Shown: one piece after another, positions 1-5,224 of the stretch | How positions within the stretch are numbered: position 1 is the stretch's first letter | How the letters are laid out: every line of letters starts with the position of its first letter | Origin: an uncultured Bacteroidales bacterium | Lineage (GTDB): Bacteria; Bacteroidota; Bacteroidia; Bacteroidales; P3 | DNA length: 5,224 nt | Reading direction: 5' to 3' | Assembly: GCA_947097635.1 (NCBI GenBank) | Contig: CAMURW010000126.1 | Span: 1 to 5,224, forward strand | Translations under genes and position numbers: made by a program | The notes under the pieces: generated by a model | The model's database searches: none | What the model saw: the letters and a program-made list of their open reading frames with translations, nothing else | Told to the model about the DNA's origin: nothing

Positions 1-8
1 TCCCTATC

Positions 9-2351
9 CTAGAACTTTAAGTTGACACCAAAACTCCAGATGAAAGGCAGTTGGTCAACGCGTTCGTGGGTGAGGCGATTGAAATAGAAGATATTCTGTC
101 GGTTGTATAGGTTGGTGGCCCCCAGGCTGAGTTCCAGCACACTGCGTTTGCCGAAACTGAAGCGGCGTTTGGCACCAACGTCTAGACGGTGGTATGTGGG
201 CAAGCGTCCGCCATAGCGATCGCCATATATGACTCCCACATTGCCATTGCCGCGCCAGTAGTCGTCGGCGATACCGCCCATTACGATGTCTTCATATACG
301 CCAGTAGTCTGCGTGAAAGGATACCCGCTGCCGAAACTGAAACGTCCGCTCAGTTCCCATTCCTTCTCCTTCCCCAGATAGTAGGTGGCAAGCATGTTCA
401 CAGTATGCCGCCTGTCGTAATGGGGGGTATACGTCTCCACCTCGTCGGTACGGCGTACCCATCCCACCGAGTAGGTCAGCCACAGGTACAGGCGCTCCAC
501 GTCGTAGCAGACGCTAAAGTCAAAGCCCGTTGCTGTGCCTTTCTCTATGATGTAGTCGGTGTAGAAGTAGGGATCCTTCTGGAAGATGCCGTTCTGCAGA
601 TAGACGGGATCTGTGCGGTCGTAGTACTGGTGACTGTTCATGTTCAGCAGTTGGCTGAAGTTCTTCAGGTACAATTCACCGTTCAGTGTGAGGTGGTTTA
701 TGAAGTCGTATTCCACACCTAGCACCATATGTTGTGCGCGTTGCACCACACCATCCAGGGCAAAGCCCTGGATGGTGGAGGGTGCGTTGAGATTGCCGCT
801 GCCTGTGAGGAAGCCATTGAATAGGTTTACGATGTCGTCGTCGCTGCGTGCATCCAGCAGTATCTGGCTGTAGAGGCCGCCGGCAAACTTCAGGCGAAGT
901 TTGTCGCTGATGCTGTATTTCGCCGACAGGCGAGGTTCTGGGCTAAACTCGCTGAGCGAGGCATAGTACACTAGTCTCACGCCGGGATCCAGCAGCCATT
1001 TGCCGTGGTCAATATGATAGGTGGCGTAGACGGACATCTGTGTGGTGTTCTCGTCTTGCTTGCGGTTCACGTTGTAGCGGTTCACAAAACTACATTTCGT
1101 CTGATAGCCCTCCATGGAGAGTCCAAAACGCAGTTTGCCGCTGGGATAGAAGTTGGTGACACCCAGTTGCACGTTGAAACCGCTGATCTTGCTCGACTTG
1201 TCTTTTCCGCTGCCATCGTCCAGGGTAATCTTATAGTCGCTGTAGGCCATAGAGCCGTCCAGGCTGCTGCTAGTGCCCGTTATCACCACGAAGTTGGCAC
1301 CGGCGCCATAGTTCTTCCAGTTGAAGTCGGCGATGCTCTGGTAGTCGTTCACTCTGTCGTCGAATTGGAAACCGAAAAGGCTCAGTTTGCTGCCAGTGCC
1401 GTTGGCCAGCGTTACTTTGCCATAGAGGTCTTCGAAGTCGAAAGGCAGTCCGCCTTCCACGTAGGGATATAGCGTTGTGCTGCTCTTGCTGAGGTAGGAA
1501 CTTTTGGCGGTGAGCAAGTAGGTGATGCTGGAGGGGTTGTCCGCTTTTTCTTTTTTCAATGGACCTTCCAGAATGAGATTGGCACCAAAGGTGTTGAGGC
1601 CTAATTTGCCGCTGTGACGTTTTTTGTTGCCGTCGCGCGTTTTTATGTCCATCACACTGCTCAGTCTGCCGCCATATTCTGCTCCGAAGCCGCCGGTATA
1701 TATGTCGGCATTGAAGATGACATCGGTCTCAAAGATGCTGTAGAGACCTATGGAGTGGAAAGGGTTATAGACTATCATGCCATCCAGCATGCATAGGTTC
1801 TGAATCATGCTGCCACCGCGGATGTATAGTTGTCCGCCTTGGTCTCCGGTGCTGGTGACACCGGGCAGCACCTGCATATACTGCGCCAAGTCGCTTTGTC
1901 CACCAATGGAAGGCATCTGCTGTATTTGCGTGGCACTGATTTTTTCCACGCTCACCTGTGTGTGCTGCTGACGTTCTTCCACTCGCGAACTGGTAACGAC
2001 GACATCCTCCAGCATCGTGGAACTTTGTTGCAATTGCACGTTCAGGCGCTTGGATACGCCGCCTCTCAGCGACAGCCTCTCGGTGTGGTCCAGGTATCCT
2101 ACGTTGCGCACGCGAAAAGTATAGCTGCCGTCAGGTACTTTGGTAATGACGAAGAAGCCGTTGAGGTCTGTCACAGCGCCGCGCGCAGTACTGTCCAGCA
2201 TCACGTTGGCAAAAGGCACCGCCTCGCCGTTTTCGGCATCATACACAGCGCCGCGGATGGTGTTCTGTGCTGTCGCGTATAGCGATGCAGTGGCGAAGAC
2301 GATCAGCAGCAGGGCATATTTAAATTTAAAAGTGGTTTTATCCAGTGTCAT
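9..2351 (-). CDS. TonB-dependent outer-membrane receptor with N-terminal carboxypeptidase-regulatory-like domain
   Basis: This 780-residue protein should be an outer-membrane beta-barrel that imports a ligand using TonB energy; the substrate cannot be read from sequence. Residues 1-28 look like a signal peptide (basic start, hydrophobic ALLLIVFA, likely cut in YATA/QN). Residues about 31-107 match the carboxypeptidase-D regulatory-like domain (TIRGAVYDAENGEAVPFANV, then a TDLNGFF motif). A TonB-box-like LEDVVVTSS follows at 114-122. The plug domain spans about 130-240, with LPGV, LYIRGG (175-180), LDGMIVYNP and YGGRLSSVMDIKTRDG. The remainder is barrel, ending in a terminal Phe (FGVNLKF) as expected for BAM-assembled porins. 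At 780 residues it is shorter than typical SusC proteins (about 1000), and no SusD is seen. The ATG lies 24 bp after the holA stop, with no promoter box visible between, so cotranscription with holA is likely. The reading frame is intact. In many Bacteroidota such receptors precede a DUF4249 lipoprotein gene, but that position lies outside the window. Confidence 0.95.
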   Translation of the reverse strand: MTLDKTTFKFKYALLLIVFATASLYATAQNTIRGAVYDAENGEAVPFANVMLDSTARGAVTDLNGFFVITKVPDGSYTFRVRNVGYLDHTERLSLRGGVSKRLNVQLQQSSTMLEDVVVTSSRVEERQQHTQVSVEKISATQIQQMPSIGGQSDLAQYMQVLPGVTSTGDQGGQLYIRGGSMIQNLCMLDGMIVYNPFHSIGLYSIFETDVIFNADIYTGGFGAEYGGRLSSVMDIKTRDGNKKRHSGKLGLNTFGANLILEGPLKKEKADNPSSITYLLTAKSSYLSKSSTTLYPYVEGGLPFDFEDLYGKVTLANGTGSKLSLFGFQFDDRVNDYQSIADFNWKNYGAGANFVVITGTSSSLDGSMAYSDYKITLDDGSGKDKSSKISGFNVQLGVTNFYPSGKLRFGLSMEGYQTKCSFVNRYNVNRKQDENTTQMSVYATYHIDHGKWLLDPGVRLVYYASLSEFSPEPRLSAKYSISDKLRLKFAGGLYSQILLDARSDDDIVNLFNGFLTGSGNLNAPSTIQGFALDGVVQRAQHMVLGVEYDFINHLTLNGELYLKNFSQLLNMNSHQYYDRTDPVYLQNGIFQKDPYFYTDYIIEKGTATGFDFSVCYDVERLYLWLTYSVGWVRRTDEVETYTPHYDRRHTVNMLATYYLGKEKEWELSGRFSFGSGYPFTQTTGVYEDIVMGGIADDYWRGNGNVGVIYGDRYGGRLPTYHRLDVGAKRRFSFGKRSVLELSLGATNLYNRQNIFYFNRLTHERVDQLPFIWSFGVNLKF

Positions 2352-2375
2352 CTTTATTGAAAATCTTGGGTGTTT

Positions 2376-3407
2376 TCAGTGTGTTATCTTGAACACCATT
2401 TCTTTTAGTATCTCGCCTTCGGTGATGGTCCCCGAGTTGCGAATGCCTTTGCTGCGCTGGTCGGCATCGTATAGATAGCCTATACAGGTGGCCAGTTTGC
2501 CCAGCGTGTAGTTGTGGGCCGCTATGGCGTAGTCGCGCAGGAAATACTTGGGTACTCCTACCACGCGCACCAGGTCGTCGGGAGGCAGGGACGTGTTCTG
2601 GATGTACAGCATCACTTTGATGAAATAGTTGTACAGGTTGGGTAAAATCAGTTGGATGGGGTTGTCCTTGGGATTGGCGGCGAAATAGTTCACTATGCGC
2701 ATGCACATCGCTACGTCGCGTTTCCCTATGGCAGCCTGAAGTTCGAATACGTTGAAGTCCTTGCTTATGCCAATGTTGCGTTCAATGAGCGCTTCGCTGA
2801 TTACCTCTCCTGGCTTCAGGGAGATATATAGCTTGCTAAGTTCGTTGTTTATCCTGCTAAGGTTGCTGCCCAGATATGCCGCTATCAGCGTTGCTGCCTT
2901 TTCGCTGATGCCGAATCCAGCCTGGCTGACAAGCTGCAGCACCATGCCTGGCACTTCGCTGTCGTATAATTTCTTGTGTTCGAACGTCACTCCTGTCGTG
3001 TCTATGGATTTGTACGCCTTGGTGCGTTTGTCGAAGGGTTTGTGGCGGAAACAGAAAACTATTACGCTGCTGAGGTTTGGCTGCTGCAGATAAGGCACCA
3101 GCAACTCATATTCGCCTTTCACCTTGTTGGGAATGCCCCCCAAATCCTGTGCCTCTTTCACCAGTACTAGGCGTCGTTCGCTCATCATAGGCATCTGCTG
3201 GGCAGCACCAATCACATTTAGCATGTTGGTATCGCGCCCATAGCACACCAGTTGGTCGAAATCGCGGTTTTCTTCGGGGACAATATTGTTCTCGAAGTAA
3301 TCGCTCAGCGTGTCGATGAAGTAGTTTTCCTCGCCAGTGAAGAGGTACACTGGAGCAATTTTGCCCGCTTTTACATCTTTAAGGATTTGATTTATAGTCT
3401 TACCCAT
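2376..3407 (-). CDS. holA: DNA polymerase III subunit delta (clamp-loader subunit)
   Basis: The product (343 residues from this start) is the delta subunit of the clamp loader, which opens the beta sliding clamp during replication in the cytoplasm. Recognisable parts in order are: the N-terminal YLFTGEENYFID (21-32), in the place of the family's degenerate nucleotide-binding fold; RRLVLVKEAQ (78-87); the middle-domain helix with SRINNELSKL (184-193); DFNVFELQAAIGKRD (207-221), a typical HolA segment; and the C-terminal PKYFLRDY and DADQRSKG (304-311). The length fits the family. I chose the ATG at 3407 over an in-frame GTG at 3419: the protein then begins MGKTINQILKDVKAG, as homologues usually do, and GTG starts are uncommon in this phylum. 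A promoter-like pair sits just upstream at 3433-3463. The gene ends 24 bp before the receptor start. HolA is housekeeping, so its link to the receptor is probably positional rather than functional. Confidence 0.95.
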   Translation of the reverse strand: MGKTINQILKDVKAGKIAPVYLFTGEENYFIDTLSDYFENNIVPEENRDFDQLVCYGRDTNMLNVIGAAQQMPMMSERRLVLVKEAQDLGGIPNKVKGEYELLVPYLQQPNLSSVIVFCFRHKPFDKRTKAYKSIDTTGVTFEHKKLYDSEVPGMVLQLVSQAGFGISEKAATLIAAYLGSNLSRINNELSKLYISLKPGEVISEALIERNIGISKDFNVFELQAAIGKRDVAMCMRIVNYFAANPKDNPIQLILPNLYNYFIKVMLYIQNTSLPPDDLVRVVGVPKYFLRDYAIAAHNYTLGKLATCIGYLYDADQRSKGIRNSGTITEGEILKEMVFKITH

Positions 3408-3432
3408 AGTAATTTGCACCTAATAGGAACTG

Positions 3433-3463
3433 CAAAAATACAGATAAAAAATGGAATGTCAAC
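3433..3463 (-). promoter_or_regulatory. Bacteroidota-type promoter for holA and the receptor
   Basis: Read on the minus strand, TATTTTTG (3440-3433) matches the Bacteroidota -7 consensus TAnnTTTG exactly. GTTG (3463-3460) matches the core of the -33 element (TTTG or TTG), and the spacer from the TTG to the -7 box is exactly 19 bp, the standard spacing. Transcription would start near 3426, giving a leader of about 20 nt before the holA ATG at 3407. The site lies in the only sizeable gap (94 bp) between the minus-strand genes, where no terminator hairpin is evident. It would let holA and the receptor be expressed independently of the upstream DUF4294-nlpC pair. The consensus is established knowledge; use of this copy is inference. 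Confidence 0.65.
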
Positions 3464-3501
3464 AAAAAAGTACACCAGAGACACAAAATGTTATTACAAT
3501 G

Positions 3502-4308
3502 TCACAGTACCCTCCGCATTTCTTTCAGGGTATGTGTGTATACGTGTTCTTCAATGTTGTAGATGCCCCTCTCGTCTAGCTTGTCTATGCGCACTCGCCC
3601 ACTGGCGTGGATGATTTGTCCCAAGCCTATATATATGCCTACGTGTACAATGCAGCCCTGCGGGTTGCAAAAAAAGCATAGGTCGTTGGGTATAAGTGCA
3701 CAGACACTGCGCACACGCGTGCCATAGAATGCCTGCTGAGAGGCATTGCGCGGTAGCTGAATGCCACAGACGCTGAAAACGACCTGCGTGAGGCCCGAGC
3801 AGTCTATGCCCATCAGGCTTTTGCCGCCCCACAGATAGGGTGCATGCAGCAACTGACGTGCCAGATCCTTAGGTTCCATGCTCGTCGCACTGTGGTCGGT
3901 GATTTCTTTTTTGCTTTTCTCTGCGTGGCGGGTCCTTTTGCCCTCTTCTGTGGGCGCTTTCTGGAGGTGGATGCCGCCCATGCAGAAGATGGACTTGGCG
4001 GGAAGGGGGCTGCCCATAGGGATGTAGAGATGCACAGCGTTGAATGTCACTGGCACCAAAGGCGACGCGGCGCGATAGGGCCACGCTGAGACTACGGCAT
4101 ATTCCTCGAAACCGAGGGGACGATACTGCTTGTTGTCCAGCCATCCCTCGTAGCAGTCGGCGGTGTTGCGCACCAGCGACCATTTCTCCTGCTTCTGCAG
4201 CACCTGCACGGCCTCGCCAAACAGCAACTGCGACACCATCTCGCTGCTGTCACAGGCTTCGGCTCTTAGTGGTACCGCAGGCATATGTATGAAACCAAAG
4301 GATGACAT
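3502..4308 (-). CDS. NlpC/P60 cysteine peptidase with N-terminal SH3b domains (probable murein-peptide gamma-D-glutamyl endopeptidase)
   Basis: From the ATG at 4308 the protein has 268 residues. Residues about 4-62 form an SH3b-like domain (GFIHMPAVPLRAEA, QLLFGEAVQVL, YEGWLD), a probable second SH3b-like segment runs to about 118, and a charged linker (EEGKRTRHAEKSKKE) leads into the NlpC/P60 domain from about 140. The catalytic set is complete: Cys160 in GGKSLMGIDCSG, His212 in VHVGIYIG and His224 in IIHASG. The His spacing of 12 is the same as in YkfC-type enzymes, which cut the gamma-D-Glu to diamino-acid bond in murein peptides. No signal peptide is visible and there are nine cysteines, so cytosolic peptide recycling is more likely than wall cutting (inference). 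The alternative start is a GTG at 4341-4339 whose GTGA overlaps the stop of the DUF4294 gene and adds 11 residues (MTLHFDLLRRD). I prefer the ATG because the added residues lie outside the domain and GTG starts are rare here. Cotranscription with the DUF4294 gene is very likely. Confidence 0.9.
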   Translation of the reverse strand: MSSFGFIHMPAVPLRAEACDSSEMVSQLLFGEAVQVLQKQEKWSLVRNTADCYEGWLDNKQYRPLGFEEYAVVSAWPYRAASPLVPVTFNAVHLYIPMGSPLPAKSIFCMGGIHLQKAPTEEGKRTRHAEKSKKEITDHSATSMEPKDLARQLLHAPYLWGGKSLMGIDCSGLTQVVFSVCGIQLPRNASQQAFYGTRVRSVCALIPNDLCFFCNPQGCIVHVGIYIGLGQIIHASGRVRIDKLDERGIYNIEEHVYTHTLKEMRRVL

Positions 4309-4337
4309 ATCTCGTCGTAATAAGTCAAAATGGAGCG

Positions 4338-4952
4338 TCACAACTTGCCCTGCTCTACGCTAAGGCAGATGCGTTCTATGAGGTCGTCTTCGGCGTTTCC
4401 GGCAGGGTTGTAGCGTGCCTTCATGTCGTAGCCGAAAATTTTGGCAAAGGCCTGGTAGAAACTGGCACGCAGTTTTCCGCGCAACTCGTTCACAATCATA
4501 TAACTGCTGTGTTTCGTCTCGCGGTCTATCAGTTTCAGAAGCACCTTACCCTGACTTATGGTGCAGTTCTTCAGTTCTTCGGTGTAGTCGTCCAGCAGGT
4601 CCTGCTCCGTTTTCTTGATGAGTGCTTTGCGCTGGCGTGGCTTCAGGTGTTCGCACTGGCGGTCCAGGATGGCCATGCGCCGGCTGCCTTCCTTGGCATA
4701 AGGCAGCATCTTCTTGACGTTGCGTATCAGGCTCTGATTGCCGCGAATCTCGGCAGGTGTCAGTAAGGAGCGGTTGGCGTGCACCACCACGGGATCCAGA
4801 ATATACAGAGGAATCGTATCGCCGTCCAGAACAGTGCCATGTACTAAAATTACGTCGCTGGGCGACACCCGCGGGACTATTGTCTGGGCTTCCTGGCGCA
4901 AAGGCAGCAGGGAGACTAGCAACAGTAGGCTGTAGCAAAGATATTGTCGCAT
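4338..4952 (-). CDS. DUF4294 family protein, exported, function unknown
   Basis: This 204-residue protein begins with a signal-peptide-like segment (MRQYLCYSLLLLVSLLPL, likely cut near QEA/QT at 22-23). Cys6 is too early and poorly placed for a lipobox, so it is probably a soluble periplasmic protein rather than a lipoprotein. The mature part has a short beta-rich start (GDTIPLYILDPVVVHA, 44-59), then a helical region (LIRNVKKMLPYAKEG, 75-89) rich in Lys/Arg and Glu. The best conserved block runs from YTEELKNCTISQGKVLLKLI (113-132) through DRET and VNELRG to FYQAFAKIFGYDMKARYNP (155-173), which I recognise as DUF4294, a family known mainly from Bacteroidota. No catalytic motif is apparent. 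The ATG is the first start after the intergenic region and has no clear Shine-Dalgarno, only an A-rich stretch. It is first in the unit with the NlpC/P60 gene, and its stop overlaps a potential GTG start of that gene, which hints at a cell-envelope role (inference only). Confidence 0.85.
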   Translation of the reverse strand: MRQYLCYSLLLLVSLLPLRQEAQTIVPRVSPSDVILVHGTVLDGDTIPLYILDPVVVHANRSLLTPAEIRGNQSLIRNVKKMLPYAKEGSRRMAILDRQCEHLKPRQRKALIKKTEQDLLDDYTEELKNCTISQGKVLLKLIDRETKHSSYMIVNELRGKLRASFYQAFAKIFGYDMKARYNPAGNAEDDLIERICLSVEQGKL

Positions 4953-4969
4953 CTTTTTTATAGCTCTTT

Positions 4970-4980
4970 TTGTGTCACAA
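4970..4980. repeat. 11-bp perfect palindrome TTGTGTCACAA upstream of the DUF4294 gene
   Basis: The arms TTGTG (4970-4974) and CACAA (4976-4980) are exact reverse complements around one central base. The element ends 17 bp upstream of the DUF4294 ATG at 4952, inside the presumed leader. It could be a small operator, or a chance palindrome. It resembles a contracted TGTGA/TCACA site, but it lacks the six-base spacer of CRP/FNR-type operators, so no regulator is assigned. Confidence 0.35.
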
Positions 4981-5005
4981 TTACGTCAGCGCTCGAAATG
5001 TGATC

Positions 5006-5040
5006 CCGTACCATGCTTTCCGCGAAAGGCTTGCGGACGG
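5006..5040 (-). other. Possible folded leader RNA of the DUF4294-nlpC unit
   Basis: In the leftward transcript CCGC (5036-5033) can pair with GCGG (5023-5020), and the adjacent CCGT (5040-5037) with ACGG (5009-5006) across a 10-nt bulge. A competing small hairpin pairs the arms at 5016-5020 and 5024-5028 (CTTTC, three-base loop, GAAAG). The segment sits in a GC-rich island (about 57% G+C over 4981-5050) directly next to an AT-rich stretch. It would fall in a leader of about 95 nt if transcription starts near 5047. No known riboswitch is recognised and there is no U-run following the stem, so it is not an intrinsic terminator. Confidence 0.25.
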
Positions 5041-5053
5041 CCTATCTCGGTGC

Positions 5054-5061
5054 CAAACATA
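5054..5061 (-). promoter_or_regulatory. Candidate -7 box for the DUF4294-nlpC unit
   Basis: On the minus strand TATGTTTG (5061-5054) fits the Bacteroidota TAnnTTTG -7 consensus exactly, within an AT-rich run (TATAAATATATGTTTG). The -33 position at 19-21 bp spacing reads GCA/AGC rather than TTG, so the pair is incomplete. It is still the best match found between the DUF4294 start and the end of the window. Initiation would be near 5047, giving a leader of about 95 nt. Confidence 0.4.
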
Positions 5062-5100
5062 TATTTATAACTAAGAAAAGTGCTTTTTCGTATCTGTTAA

Positions 5101-5114
5101 AAAATAATTATTTT
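5101..5114. repeat. 14-bp perfect A/T palindrome
   Basis: AAAATAATTATTTT reads identically on both strands. It lies in the middle of a stretch of about 137 bp (5051-5187) with roughly 25% G+C, between the candidate leftward and rightward promoters. It could be a binding site for a regulator or simply a consequence of low complexity. Its centre is 58 bp from the centre of the near-palindrome at 5154-5177. Confidence 0.35.
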
Positions 5115-5143
5115 ATTTGCACGAGGCTTGCAATAAATAACAG

Positions 5144-5174
5144 ATTGCTGCGTTATCAAAAAATTAGTTATTTG
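5144..5174 (+). promoter_or_regulatory. Candidate promoter for the rightward partial gene
   Basis: ATTG at 5144-5147 (TTG core of a -33 element) is followed after exactly 19 bp by GTTATTTG (5167-5174). This keeps the conserved TTTG of the -7 box but not its leading TA. Initiation would be near 5180, leaving a very short leader of about 8 nt before the ATG at 5188. The spacing is right but the -7 box is imperfect. The -7 part is overlapped by the inverted repeat at 5154-5177. Confidence 0.35.
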
Positions 5175-5177
5175 ATA
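5154..5177. repeat. 24-bp near-palindrome, possible operator
   Basis: TATCAAA (5154-5160) and TTTGATA (5171-5177) are exact reverse complements. Inside them, after one mismatched pair, AA (5162-5163) pairs with TT (5168-5169), leaving a TTAG centre. The element covers the candidate -7 box of the rightward gene and ends 10 bp before its ATG, where a repressor dimer would block RNA polymerase. It is too AT-rich to be a convincing terminator. The symmetry is seen directly; the operator role is inference. Confidence 0.45.
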
Positions 5178-5187
5178 GAATACCATA

Positions 5188-5224
5188 ATGAAGAAACCTA
5201 TACAAGAGTATAACGTCTTCTACA
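5188..5224 (+). CDS. 5' end of a possible divergent gene, product unknown (cut by window edge)
   Basis: An ATG at 5188-5190 opens a frame of 12 codons (MKKPIQEYNVFY) to the window edge. An in-frame TAG at 5176-5178 makes this the first possible start. The lysine-rich opening is typical of bacterial protein starts, and promoter-like and operator-like sequences sit just upstream. The fragment is too short to name a family. The alternative is that the edge belongs to the 3' end of a minus-strand gene: that strand is open from 5222 to a TAA at 5165-5163 (ending HYGILSNN). I favour the plus-strand reading, at modest confidence. Confidence 0.4.
   Translation, partial: MKKPIQEYNVFY

Noticed and set aside
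1005..1472. Plus-strand 155-codon frame opposite the receptor gene
   Set aside because: It is antisense to a clear, intact receptor; its composition (rich in Val, Ala, His) is what the reverse complement of this gene would give, and no family resemblance is seen. The same applies to the frames at 189-722 and 1830-2282.
9..2351. SusC-type glycan importer
   Set aside because: The receptor is about 200 residues shorter than typical SusC proteins, no SusD gene is seen, and no glycan-degrading enzymes are nearby.
2369..2397. Inverted repeat GGTGTT/AACACC around the holA stop codon as a terminator
   Set aside because: The arms are only 6 bp with a 17-bp loop, and no T-run follows on the minus strand before the receptor start, so it is unlikely to end transcription.
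3420..3501. Terminator after the NlpC/P60 gene
   Set aside because: T-runs are present on the minus strand but no stable GC-containing stem precedes them; the runs are better explained as part of the holA promoter region.
5130..5148. Small inverted repeat GCAAT/ATTGC
   Set aside because: Five-base arms with a nine-base loop are expected by chance in DNA of this composition.
5013..5213. Plus-strand 66-codon open frame in the intergenic region
   Set aside because: It crosses the GC-rich leader, the AT-rich promoter region and the inverted repeats, has no recognisable domain, and overlaps the better-placed ATG at 5188 in another frame.

Overview
The window looks like a piece of a Bacteroidota chromosome, probably Bacteroidales and perhaps Prevotella-like. 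Three things point there: an outer-membrane TonB-dependent receptor with an N-terminal carboxypeptidase-regulatory-like domain, a DUF4294 protein, and start regions that lack clear Shine-Dalgarno sequences but carry TAnnTTTG-type promoter boxes. The order-level guess is inference.

All four complete genes lie on the minus strand and occupy about positions 9-4952. In transcription order they are: a secreted DUF4294 protein (4952-4338); an NlpC/P60 murein-peptide peptidase with SH3b-type domains (4308-3502, with a possible GTG start at 4341 that overlaps the DUF4294 stop codon); holA, the DNA polymerase III delta subunit (3407-2376); and a TonB-dependent outer-membrane receptor (2351-9). The first two genes abut and the last two are 24 bp apart. 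The 94 bp between the NlpC gene and holA holds a good Bacteroidota-type promoter (TTG, 19 bp, TATTTTTG). The block is therefore best read as two transcription units, or one long unit with an internal promoter: DUF4294-nlpC and holA-receptor.

Positions 4953-5187 form a 235-bp upstream, apparently divergent, intergenic region. Its left part (4981-5050) is about 57% GC and can fold when transcribed leftward. Its right part (5051-5187) is about 25% GC and contains a minus-strand -7-like box, a 14-bp A/T palindrome, a plus-strand promoter-like pair and a 24-bp near-palindrome. At 5188 an ATG opens a plus-strand frame that runs off the end of the window after 12 codons. Its product cannot be identified.

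The genes do not form one obvious pathway. The NlpC/P60 enzyme probably trims murein peptides, the DUF4294 protein is exported and of unknown function, HolA loads the replicative clamp, and the receptor imports an unknown substrate across the outer membrane. I see no mobile element, CRISPR array, tRNA or rRNA gene, and no convincing evidence of a new defence or metabolic system. The most unusual material is in the regulatory DNA at 4953-5187.
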